64,000 nucleotides of DNA from JBBQZU01 sp038207425 (lineage in GTDB: Bacteria; Bacteroidota; Bacteroidia; Flavobacteriales_D; Cryomorphaceae): positions 48,564 through 112,563 of the forward strand of contig JBBQZU010000008.1 of assembly GCA_038207425.1 (NCBI GenBank). The letters are read 5' to 3'. Each line of letters opens with the position of its first letter. Within the stretch, counting starts at the first letter, position 1. The translations under genes were made by a program, and so were the position numbers. The notes under the pieces are model-generated. The model did not search any database and was not told the origin of the DNA. It saw only the letters and a program-made list of their open reading frames with translations. Below are positions 55,927 to 64,000 of this stretch, piece by piece.

Positions 55927-56334
55927 TTATTTATTTTCGATTACCTGCCAGTTTTTTTGAAGGCAGCTTGCAATAGCGTTTTTAAAATCAACGTAGTTAG
56001 ATAACTTCACCATGTAGAAATCAGCACCGTTATCATAAGCTGCTTTTTTTTGGTCTTGGTGAGAAGAAGTGGATAGTATAATTACTTTGATATCTTTCCA
56101 GCGTTGATTGGCTTTAATTTCCTGCAGGCAAACCATGCCGTTTTTTAAAGGCATATTAAGGTCTAAAAAAATGAGCTCCGGAGAAACATTTGATTCTTCC
56201 AGCATTTTCATAAGCTCAATCCCATTGGCAGCCACTTCTAGGTTTAAGGCAAATGCAAGATCCGTCAGCACATCTTTAAAGATATCAACATCTTCATCAT
56301 CATCTTCGGCCATCATTATTTTTTTTACATTCAT
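55927..56334 (-). CDS. single-domain response regulator of the phytochrome operon
   Basis: A 135-residue CheY-like protein. Acidic residues lie at 10-13 (EDDD), the phospho-acceptor is D58 in FLDLNMP, with S88/T89 and K110. There is no output domain. It resembles the Rcp1-type regulators that pair with phytochromes, and it is the first gene of the operon with heme oxygenase and bphP. The output it controls is not encoded nearby. Confidence 0.9.
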   Translation of the reverse strand: MNVKKIMMAEDDDEDVDIFKDVLTDLAFALNLEVAANGIELMKMLEESNVSPELIFLDLNMPLKNGMVCLQEIKANQRWKDIKVIILSTSSHQDQKKAAYDNGADFYMVKLSNYVDFKNAIASCLQKNWQVIENK

Positions 56335-57169
56335 TTTCGATCGGGTTTTCGAAGGCTAACTTCACTTGTTTTGATTTTATTCTTTGTTACAATTTGCATT
56401 TTACTTCTTGTGTCTTCGTGAATTTGAAAAATTACTTTCTTACCGCGTCAAACGATTTTTGTCGCTTGTTTAATTACAATCGGAATAAAGTCGCTATTCG
56501 TGTAACGTATGACGCACATCGTCAGCCCCTGAACCCTCTGTTTTCCTCTTCACATTTCAATAAGTTCAGATGCAATGAATATCATTGATTTTATCTATCC
56601 GCTAAAATTAGAAGAAAAAAGCACATGAGCGTTATTTAAAGACATAAACAGGATCAGAAGCAGATTGGAAGTTTTGAATCACAGGCACGTGGTAATGGTA
56701 TGGTTTGTTTTTGTGGATGCGCCTGTGCAAAAGCTGTAGCTCGAAAAGCTTCCAAACACGGTATAAAATTGAAAGCACTGATGGTTTTTGAACTATAGAT
56801 TCTGGAATTGGCTTACTATCTGGTTAAGTACAAAATCGAATACAACTCTGACTTCGAAATAATTATAGAGCGGTTGTTGGCAACATTCGCCTTTTAGAAA
56901 CTGCTTGGTTAAGGGCATAACCTTCAAAGGTACCACGCACTATTTTTCAAGGAATAGTAAGAAAATTCATTGAATAGAATTTTGATTTGAACACAGAGTC
57001 ATTTTTAATAGGAGTAGTCTCGAATTTTGTAGTTTCTATGGCCAGCATTTATTTCATTATGTCTTTTTTTAGAACTTATAATTTCAAGCGAAATTCGATT
57101 AAGTTAAAATTATACAATTCAAAACATCTCCTTCCGATCGTTGTTGAAGAATCTAAAACAATTCAAATC
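56335..57169. other. gene-free stretch upstream of the phytochrome operon and fasciclin gene
   Basis: About 835 bases of AT-rich DNA without a convincing gene on either strand. The open frame from 56987 that runs into the fasciclin gene is not typical coding sequence before 57170. Promoters for both flanking units should lie here, but no clear TAnnTTTG box was found for the operon. Confidence 0.45.
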
Positions 57170-57673
57170 ATGAAAACATCATTTGTAGTATTATTCAGTC
57201 TTGTATCATCGCTTGTCTTCAGCCAAACAAAAGATGTGGTTGATATCGCTATTGGCTCAAAGGACCACACAACCCTAGTAGCTGCCGTTAAAGCGGCCGA
57301 TTTAGTTACCACCTTGAAAGGAAAAGGACCTTTTACGGTATTCGCTCCTACGAATGCCGCTTTTGATAAATTGCCTGCAGGAACGGTTGCAGGTTTACTA
57401 AAACCTGAAAATAAAGCCAACTTATCGAAAATTTTAACTTACCACGTGGTGAGTGGAAATTTAGATGCTGCCGCTGTTGTAGCCGCAATCAAGAAAGGAA
57501 ATGGTAAGGCTGCATTAAAAACAGTGAGTGGCGGAACCTTAACTGCTTCATTAGAAGGTGATAAAGTAAAATTGACCGACGAATCTGGTAATGCTGCCTA
57601 CGTAATTGTTGCCGATCTAAAAGGCAGTAATGGTGTAGTTCACGTTATTGACGGGGTTGTCCTTCCTAAGTAA
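57170..57673 (+). CDS. secreted fasciclin-domain protein
   Basis: A 167-residue exported protein: signal peptide about 1-19 ([15 protein letters not shown]), then one complete FAS1 domain with [17 protein letters not shown] (first conserved block) and [11 protein letters not shown], ending [14 protein letters not shown]1 domains mediate adhesion at the cell surface or matrix. The start at 57170 gives a proper signal peptide; the longer frame to 56987 does not. It is followed by a terminator. Confidence 0.9.
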   Translation: MKTSFVVLFSLVSSLVFSQTKDVVDIAIGSKDHTTLVAAVKAADLVTTLKGKGPFTVFAPTNAAFDKLPAGTVAGLLKPENKANLSKILTYHVVSGNLDAAAVVAAIKKGNGKAALKTVSGGTLTASLEGDKVKLTDESGNAAYVIVADLKGSNGVVHVIDGVVLPK

Positions 57674-57700
57674 GTAAAAATCATTATTTTTGTTAGAAAG

Positions 57701-57728
57701 CTTCTTAAAGAAATTTAAGGAGTTTTTA
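57701..57728 (+). terminator. terminator after the fasciclin gene
   Basis: CTTCTTAAA and TTTAAGGAG form a 9-bp stem (one G-U pair) with a GAAA tetraloop, followed by a T-run and further T-rich DNA. Confidence 0.8.
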
Positions 57729-58299
57729 TTTATTTCTTTTTTTTATTTAAATCAGAAGGTGATTCATCGAATATATTCACTACTTAGTTTCAGAAATTTG
57801 CGATAGAATGAAGGAAATTTCGCAAATTAATTGCTGCGTTTTCTCCTTCAAACTATTTATTGATTTGGGCTCAAGTAAAGTGTTTAATATTTAATTTATT
57901 GCGCTATGCAGTCCTTCATGAATTGCATTTTTGAAAGGATTCACTTTCCTTTCCTGCCCTAAGTCGAAGCATGACAGGGATTGCTTCGCTTATATTTTTG
58001 AAGCTACCTTCTGTACTTCTTTATTTCCTCCCCTAAAACCTTAAAACTCTCCTAATTTTCCCATCAGTTTTTCAAGTCGATTTGATGGTGGAATTTGCAA
58101 ACCGAAATTGTTTCGGGAGTTGTCGAACATACTCAATTTTCAGTGCCCGCGTTCAGTTTCAAATCGCGGAATGAATGGTTATCTAATCCATTGTGAAGGA
58201 TTGATGGTAATGGTAAATCCAGAAATGTCCCTGCTGTCTTGAAGAATGTCCAACTCCGATTCTATTTGCTATGAGCGCTCGAGTTACTTTATTCAGAAA
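57729..58299. other. gene-free stretch with a possible coding remnant
   Basis: No complete gene. On the minus strand between about 58277 and 58035 one frame reads like protein (QDSRDISGFTITINPSQW, later NNFGLQIPPSNRLEKL) but contains two stops; it may be a relic of an unidentified gene. Confidence 0.35.
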
Positions 58300-59898
58300 T
58301 CAAAGAATATAGTCTGTACTCACAAAATTGGAGCCGCGCTTGCGGAGCAATTCCCGGAGTATTTCATTGTTTGATTCATTGTCTTTTGAAGCCACAAAGG
58401 TGCGAATCGAAAAAGAACGTAGGGCATCGTAGACGCTGAGTGTGGCAACTGCAGAGTCCTTCCTTCCGGTAAAGGGATACACATCGGGTCCGCGCTGACA
58501 AGAGCTGTTCAGGTTCACGCGGCATACCAGGTTTACCAGCGTGTCTATAAGCGGGGCGAGCGTATCAGCACTTTGGCCAAATAAGCTAACCTGTTGTCCG
58601 TAGTTGCTATCGGCCATATCGTCAAGGGGCTCCTGAATATCCTTAAATGAAAGTACTGGTATCACCGGGCCAAACTGTTCTTCGTGGTACACGCGCATGC
58701 TCTTGTGCACCGGGAACAGCACCGCCGGGAAGATGAAATTGCTGCTTATTTTACCGCCCTTTTTGTTGAGAATGGCAGCACCTTTATCCACGGCATCGTC
58801 TATTAGATCCTTTATATAAGCCGGCTTATCTGGCTCGGGCAATGGGGTAAGCATTACGCCATCGTCCCATGGATTGCCAAACTTCAGTGCATCAACTGCA
58901 GCAGAAAATCGCTGGTTGAATTCCATTGCGATGCTCTCGTGTACATAAATTATTTTCAGTGCTGTGCAACGCTGCCCATTGAACGAAAGTGTCCCCGAGA
59001 TGCACTCTTTAATGGTCAGATCGAGGTTGGCATCTTGCAAGATGATGGCCGGATTTTTTGCTTCGAGTCCCATTACTTGCCTCAATCTGTTGGGGTGGGG
59101 GTGTACCTCTTGCAAAGCCACTGCCGATTTGCTGTTGCCGATAAGGGCCAGCACGTCCACCTTGCCTGTTTTCATAATCGGGGCAGCCACTTCACGTCCA
59201 CGGCCGTACATTACATTTACTACACCTTTCGGGAAACAAGTTTGAAAAGCTTCGAGAAGCGGACTGATGAGAAGTACGCCGTACTTGGCTGGCTTAAACA
59301 CGGTGGTATTTCCCATGATAATTGCGGGGATAAGCAAGGCAAACGTCTCGTTGAGTGGATAATTATATGGACCCAGACATAGCACCACTCCCAAGGGCCC
59401 TCGCCTGATGTGGGCATATATGCCTTCGTGGCGGGTGAATTTGGCGCTGCTCCGATCCAGGTTTTTGTACTCTTCGATGGTATCGTCAATATACACCACG
59501 GTTCTATCAAATTCCTTGCGTGCATCGATGAGCGATTTGCCAATTTCCCACATAAGAAGGTGCACGACCTCTTCGCGCTTTGTGCGCATTTTTGCTACGA
59601 AATTTTCCATGCAGGTAATGCGCTGTCGCACTTTCATGGTGGGCCATTCCCCTTGTCCCCTTGCATAAGCTTCCGATGCTGCATGGAGGCATTCCAGGGC
59701 CGCAGCTTCATCCATACGGGGTATGCTGCCCAGTAGTGTAGGGCCCAATACTTGTTCAGAACCCAGACTTTCTATGGTTGAGTAAACATCGGTAAACTCT
59801 CCCTTCCAGGGCTTTAAGACCCCATTAACGAGATAAGAATCCTGTTTTAGTGTAGCGCTAAGTTTATGGTTTTCGGGAATCGGGGGGAGTGAATGCAT
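58300..59898 (-). CDS. GapN-like NADP-dependent aldehyde dehydrogenase
   Basis: Aldehyde dehydrogenase-family enzyme of 532 residues. Visible are the cofactor-binding GPYNYPLNE and FKPAKYG blocks, the Glu loop [11 protein letters not shown], and the catalytic Cys in [10 protein letters not shown]. The C-terminal [24 protein letters not shown] block resembles non-phosphorylating glyceraldehyde-3-phosphate dehydrogenases (GapN), which make 3-phosphoglycerate and NADPH. The Glu region differs slightly from the common LELGGK pattern, so substrate identity is probable, not certain. Start at 59898; a longer frame to 59931 exists. Gene stands alone. Confidence 0.85.
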   Translation of the reverse strand: MHSLPPIPENHKLSATLKQDSYLVNGVLKPWKGEFTDVYSTIESLGSEQVLGPTLLGSIPRMDEAAALECLHAASEAYARGQGEWPTMKVRQRITCMENFVAKMRTKREEVVHLLMWEIGKSLIDARKEFDRTVVYIDDTIEEYKNLDRSSAKFTRHEGIYAHIRRGPLGVVLCLGPYNYPLNETFALLIPAIIMGNTTVFKPAKYGVLLISPLLEAFQTCFPKGVVNVMYGRGREVAAPIMKTGKVDVLALIGNSKSAVALQEVHPHPNRLRQVMGLEAKNPAIILQDANLDLTIKECISGTLSFNGQRCTALKIIYVHESIAMEFNQRFSAAVDALKFGNPWDDGVMLTPLPEPDKPAYIKDLIDDAVDKGAAILNKKGGKISSNFIFPAVLFPVHKSMRVYHEEQFGPVIPVLSFKDIQEPLDDMADSNYGQQVSLFGQSADTLAPLIDTLVNLVCRVNLNSSCQRGPDVYPFTGRKDSAVATLSVYDALRSFSIRTFVASKDNESNNEILRELLRKRGSNFVSTDYIL

Positions 59899-60094
59899 GG
59901 TTAATTGGTTTTTCGGATGAGAATATAACAAGAATTCGAAGAGGGAGTTTAAACAGCAAATTCGTGGGAATTCGGTCGCGAAAAATAAAGGCTAAAAAAA
60001 GGTGCACTTAAAACATTTCCTGAGAAAATCCTTCATGCCTTTCGCATTTCTTGAAGATTGGTTTTGTTGCAGTTTTAGGAAGTATTGTTGCTGT

Positions 60095-60829
60095 TCATGC
60101 TGCGAAGTTGACAAAATTGGAATTTCGATCGCCCATTCCCACTTCCGAAATCAATTGAGATATGCCCAGATTATTTCCACCTGGCGTGCCTTGATTAAAC
60201 TTGTAATACGTCACCAAATCTGTTTCATCTCCGCTAAGTTCATTCACCATCATGTCCTGCACTTCGCTTTTCGTCAATGCTTTGGCCCATAAACTTACTT
60301 CATCGGCGCCGCCTTTAAAAACAAAATTAAAACCCGATTGCAACGTAATACCCACCGTAAACGGGCGGTTGGCCGATTGAAATGTACCTGAGGCAGAGCT
60401 GCTTCCAATTAGTACCCCATCTACGTAAAGCTGAATCGTATTTTGATTGAACACCCAAGCGTAGTGCTGCCATTCTCCAGCCACCGCGGTACCCGCTGGC
60501 ACTACCACCTGGTGCAGGCCGGTATTGGTAATCACGCGGCATTCGACAATTCCATTATTAAGCTGAATTAGGTGCATTTCGCCCTGACCAGTGCCGCCGC
60601 CACGTATGCTCATCATGCCCTGCCCGTAAATGAGCACGTCGGTTTTAAACCAGCCCGTCATCGATACGGTGTTCAGCCCGGTGAGGTATTGGGCCGCCGC
60701 CGGCAACTCGGTATAGTCGTTCACACCGTCGTATTGAAGGTATTGGTTGGATTGGGCAGTGAGTGGAGCATGGATCCCGAAAATTCAAACAAGAGAAGCC
60801 GCGGCCCTGGCGAAGTGGATGAGTTTCAT
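60095..60829 (-). pseudogene. LamG-domain secreted protein remnant with a TGA in its signal peptide
   Basis: A frame from the ATG at 60829 reads KLIHFARAAASLV, then TGA (60787-60785), then IFGIHAPLTAQSNQYLQYDGVNDYTELPA and a LamG/concanavalin-like domain (SMTGWFKTD, GEWQHYAWVFN, LYVDGVLIG, GADEVSLWAKALTKSEVQ). Everything is in one frame, so the TGA is a nonsense change inside a signal peptide. The protein stops after about 240 codons with no T9SS domain, although such LamG proteins are usually much longer; it is probably also truncated. Without the signal peptide a GTG at 60724 could start a cytosolic fragment, unlikely to be useful. Confidence 0.7.
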
Positions 60830-61267
60830 GTTTGAAGGTGGTCTAATACGATTGATTACAGCCCGCAAGATAAAAGGATGTGGACAAAAGAACATAATTC
60901 TCGGAGTAGATTATTGAAAAGCTAAGAATGTGGTTTGGAAACTCACAGAGCGCATGATCACAATTTAAATTTTGATTTGAGCGTCACACAGGGCAGGCTG
61001 CCTGCCGGATTTTAGCGATTTCGGTAAAATACCAGTGTATCCCACTCGCAGTGCCGAGCCGCACATGGAGAAGTTCATTTTTTCGGCAAAAGCTAAGGAC
61101 AGAAAATCATTCCGACCAACAAGCCAAGCTAAATTATGACTTGAATTGAGTGCGGGGCGCCTTAAATATTAGATGGGTATTAATGGGTGTAAAAATCCGT
61201 GAAATCCTTGTAGCTTTATAGTCTTATCATCAAATCCATTTACCAGCAATAACCAAATCAAACAACC
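60830..61267. other. gene-free stretch
   Basis: About 440 bases between the LamG remnant and the next secreted protein. I see no gene, repeat or clear promoter box in it. Confidence 0.4.
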
Positions 61268-62929
61268 ATGAAATCAATTAAAACAGTTTCCTTCCTATTA
61301 GCGGCACTTTTTGTTTCTTCAATTCTGTATGCGCAAACACCCCCATTTGAATGGCAACGCACGTGGAATTCTTCACAAGCCGTGCAATGCTTCGAAATTG
61401 CTCCCGACAGTGAAGGCAATATTTATGTGAGCGGCACCTTTCGAGCTACGGTCGATTTAGATCCGGGGATAGGAATAGTAAATGCCACATCAGCAATGAG
61501 TTTCAACGGATTTATTGTAAAATTAAGTTCTGAAGGATTATACATTTGGAGTATTGCTTATCCCGTCGAATTAACCATTACGGCTATAAAAATAAGTGCG
61601 TCGGGCGATGTATTGCTCGGAGGTAGATTTCGTAATCCTGTAGATTTTGATCCGGGTTCAGGAACTACATTATTGACAAATGTTGGACTCGCAGATTCCT
61701 TTTTGGCTCGATATACTTCCGGTGGTGAGCTGGTATGGGCTAAGAGTTTCGGCTCTATCATCAATGATGGTATCCAAGCTTTGGCTGAAGCGCCAAACGG
61801 AGAAATTATTGTGGCAGGCGATTTTCAGTTGGCTATTGACTTTGACCCGGGTGTCGGCGAGACAATTATAAATCAACCCGCATATAATTCCACTGATGGT
61901 TTCTTTTCTCGATTTGATGCCGACGGAAATTTTTTGGCAGTTACTGTCATTCCAGGCGACCAATTTAACGAAGTCAACGGAGTAGGTATAGATCCAGATG
62001 GAAATATAATAGTGGCGGGAAGATACACCAATACCTTATTATTCAATGCAAATGGAGAAGTTGTAGAACTAAACACCGAAGGTGATGGCGTTTTGTTCAT
62101 AGCAAAGTTCAATGCTATGGGCGAATTCATTTGGGTCAAAGATGTAGTAGGCGATTACAATATGAATTTGGGAAGTACCGAGGTTGATGCCCAGTCCAAC
62201 ACGTATCTTACGGGTTACATCTCCGGCACTGGAGATTTCGACCCTGGCGATGACGAGCTTTTGATAGATGGCGGAGCTATGGGCGAACTATTTATGATGA
62301 AGTTAAATGAAGAGGGAAATCTCGTGTGGGCTCACCAACTTGGTGTGCCTGAGTCGCAGGAGTTTGGTTTGGATTTAAGTGTAGATGCCAATCAGAATTT
62401 GTATTTAACGGGCGTCGTTACCGGAAATGTTGATTTCGATTTAGGTCCAGGTGTGGTAAATTTGCCTGGGGTGACTTTGGACGCTTTCGTATTGGTAATG
62501 AATTCGAATGCGGAATTTATTTGGGTATCTCGATTTGGCAACGGTCAGGAGGACTTGGGCTACTCAGTTGTACCCGTTTCCGATGGGAGCGTTTATGCTT
62601 GTGGGCTTCGGCTTCCTTCTGGCGATAGCCCCCACAGCTTCGGATATCTCTATAAATACGCCCCGTCAACTTTGAATACATCCAGCACCCAGCTCCATAT
62701 GTTGGGTATCGAAATCTTTCCCAATCCATCCAAAGGAGCCTTTAATATCGTCGCTAAAGATGACATTTCAGCCATTTCGTTATTCGATATAACTGGTAAA
62801 GAAATTGCCCGTTATACACCCAGTGCTTTGAATACGAGCATTGATTTATCATCTTTTGATACAGGGGTTTATGTGGTTCAAATTACAACCGGAAATGCGG
62901 TATATGCGGCCCGGATTGTGAAGGAGTAA
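61268..62929 (+). CDS. SBBP-like repeat T9SS-secreted protein
   Basis: A 553-residue secreted protein. Signal peptide about 1-22 (VSFLLAALFVSSILYAQ). The body is seven or so beta-propeller-like repeats of about 55 residues with the recurrent pattern GNIYVSG, VDLDPG or DFDPG, then FIVKLSSEG and LVWAKSFG. The C-terminus is a T9SS type A sorting domain (EIFPNPSKGAFNI ... DITGKE ... FDTGVYVVQI ... AARIVKE). Related in architecture to the broken SBBP gene at 4997-7498. Surface location is well supported; function is unknown. Confidence 0.87.
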   Translation: MKSIKTVSFLLAALFVSSILYAQTPPFEWQRTWNSSQAVQCFEIAPDSEGNIYVSGTFRATVDLDPGIGIVNATSAMSFNGFIVKLSSEGLYIWSIAYPVELTITAIKISASGDVLLGGRFRNPVDFDPGSGTTLLTNVGLADSFLARYTSGGELVWAKSFGSIINDGIQALAEAPNGEIIVAGDFQLAIDFDPGVGETIINQPAYNSTDGFFSRFDADGNFLAVTVIPGDQFNEVNGVGIDPDGNIIVAGRYTNTLLFNANGEVVELNTEGDGVLFIAKFNAMGEFIWVKDVVGDYNMNLGSTEVDAQSNTYLTGYISGTGDFDPGDDELLIDGGAMGELFMMKLNEEGNLVWAHQLGVPESQEFGLDLSVDANQNLYLTGVVTGNVDFDLGPGVVNLPGVTLDAFVLVMNSNAEFIWVSRFGNGQEDLGYSVVPVSDGSVYACGLRLPSGDSPHSFGYLYKYAPSTLNTSSTQLHMLGIEIFPNPSKGAFNIVAKDDISAISLFDITGKEIARYTPSALNTSIDLSSFDTGVYVVQITTGNAVYAARIVKE

Positions 62930-63144
62930 GGTATCTTGCTGCGAGCGACTATATAGCTGCCACTGCTGAGAATGGGCGTTGCCATTAATTTGATTTGGCA
63001 TCTTTTTTAGAGTTTCAGAAACTTAAATCATGCGACTAATTTCCTGTCTGGATTACAAACAGGTGAAAACATATATGCGTACGACTTTCATGCTGGGCAA
63101 ATGTTTTGTTGGAATGTTCCGTTTTGGCTCAGATGCTTCGGTCG

Positions 63145-63729
63145 TTAACTTCTTCCATCGTCCGGCAGATACTGCACCTTTGTCATTTCCCGACTCACTT
63201 CCCATAGATGTTGCGCAACCTCTTTATTGTGACTGTATTCGTCCGATTCGACTACTGCAGGATATCCTCTTAGTTGTTGAAACCCATCAGGACCAATAAA
63301 CTCACCCCCTTTCGTATCTTTACTCAAAGCAGCATATGAAACCGGCAGTGCGCCCATTTGTGCACTCTGTAGAAAAAGGCTACCCAGAGGCCTAATCAAA
63401 CTGGGGAAGTACTGATATAGATTGGTTTTAGAAAGCCCCGGATGAGCAGGGAGTGAAAGTGTTTTATACTTCCCAAGGGAGAGCCTACATTGTAGTTCAA
63501 ATGCAAGCATGATACAAGCCCGCTTGCTCTGACCATAAGCGTTGCGCTCGCTATAACCTTTCTGTGCATGTAAGTCTTCAAATTGAATTTTAGCCCATTT
63601 AAATGATAAACTGCTCAGCGTGATAATTCGAGAGTCGTAAGTACGAATGAGAATGGGTAACAATAGGATGGTAAGGGCGAAATGGCCGATGTAGTTGGTG
63701 GCGAACTGTGGACTTGCACGGATTTCACT
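63145..63729 (-). pseudogene. C-terminal fragment of a short-chain dehydrogenase
   Basis: A frame open from 63729 to the stop at 63145 reads PQFATNYIGHFALTILLLP, IITLSSLSFKWAKIQFEDL and the catalytic YGQSK, as in retinol-dehydrogenase-like SDRs. The N-terminal cofactor-binding part (TGxxxGIG) is missing: a TAA precedes PQFATN, and the upstream sequence to the window edge reads unlike an SDR. It therefore looks like a truncated gene, although part could lie beyond 64000. The nearby DNA is also gene-poor. Confidence 0.65.
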
Positions 63730-64000
63730 TTACCCATAGCCAATAAAGCCTGACCGAATTAAATCCGTTTCAAAATCCGCCTGCACCGAACGTCAGTCAA
63801 TGAGCGAAGTGGAAGTGTCTCGACGGATGCAACAGACTTTTACGCGGGGCTCTCCTTGACTCACGAGCGCTTGTTTGATGGCGGTGGCTTGGTAACCGAC
63901 TTCTATTTTAATTGAAAATCAGGGTGTCCTGTTTGCCAAAAAGCGAATTTCATAATGTATAATATTTCATTTTGAGAACCCCCGTGGCCACTGTTCCAAT
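63730..64000. other. window-edge DNA without a recognised gene
   Basis: No supportable gene. The minus strand frames contain several stops and the sequence does not continue the SDR. Confidence 0.35.

Noticed and set aside
56987..57169. 61-residue extension of the fasciclin protein
   Set aside because: The added residues do not resemble coding sequence of the family and would bury the clear signal peptide.
58035..58277. Minus-strand protein-like frame after the fasciclin terminator
   Set aside because: It has two internal stops and no recognisable family; kept only as a possible relic.
6431..60787. Idea that TGA is read as an amino acid (for example Gly) in this organism
   Set aside because: Many intact genes end at TGA exactly at their family's usual length, including aroC, rimK, the BatA gene and the E1 gene, several in ATGA overlaps. 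Two broken secreted-protein genes do not outweigh this.
1..64000. tRNA, rRNA and replication origin
   Set aside because: No cloverleaf-like, ribosomal or DnaA-box-cluster sequence was noticed by reading; a tRNAscan or Infernal run would be needed to be certain.

Overview
The window comes from a chromosome of the phylum Bacteroidota, probably a free-living, aerobic, flavobacteria- or Cryomorphaceae-like lineage; the genus cannot be read from the sequence. The evidence is: several secreted proteins with C-terminal type IX secretion (T9SS) sorting domains, promoter -7 boxes of the form TAnnTTTG/TAnnTTCG rather than TATAAT, a fused alpha/beta E1 dehydrogenase, BatA-type and OmpA/PD40 proteins, WG-repeat and SBBP-repeat proteins, and many very tight or overlapping gene pairs. 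No rRNA or tRNA gene was seen.

Layout. 0-2.4 kb: a minus-strand signalling operon (polytopic membrane protein, NarL/DegS-type histidine kinase, LuxR-type response regulator cut by the window edge). 2.5-5 kb: a divergent M14-type deacylase and a RimB-like protease plus RimK-like glutamate ligase. 5-7.5 kb: a large SBBP-repeat T9SS protein broken by one in-frame TGA. 7.7-16.2 kb: a minus-strand operon aroC, dicarboxylate symporter, AsmA-like protein with a long coiled-coil tail, OmpA/PD40 protein, a small protein and a short-chain dehydrogenase. 16.4-18.8 kb: a DUF4920-like lipoprotein with a strong terminator, then a GC-rich IS3-like insertion sequence with clear inverted repeats and a damaged transposase. 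18.8-32.9 kb: housekeeping genes (E1 dehydrogenase, THUMP methyltransferase, SUI1 protein, DinB, DUF4105, membrane patatin, ftcD, surE, lpxB, SpoIID-like, rplS, trmD).

33-48 kb: a tetratricopeptide-like and WG-repeat pair, a PLP decarboxylase, then an intergenic array of three copies of a small structured element, each ending in its own terminator hairpin and with base-pair covariation between copies. This is the best candidate for an undescribed system: a triplet of small RNA genes. Next come DUF423, a conserved protein of unknown function, a PhnP-like hydrolase, a dihydroorotase homologue that has lost most metal ligands, a BatA protein, a single-domain DUF1456 protein and a P-type ATPase.

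48.5-64 kb is more AT-rich, has long gene-poor stretches and holds several decaying genes. It contains two T9SS proteins, a lipoprotein pseudogene with three lesions, a complete bacteriophytochrome operon (response regulator, heme oxygenase, phytochrome kinase) that can make its own biliverdin and sense red/far-red light, a fasciclin protein with a terminator, a GapN-like aldehyde dehydrogenase, a broken LamG protein and an SDR fragment at the edge.

Start codons were often set by promoter position: several -7 boxes end only 4-12 bases before the start codon, so some mRNAs are probably leaderless or nearly so.
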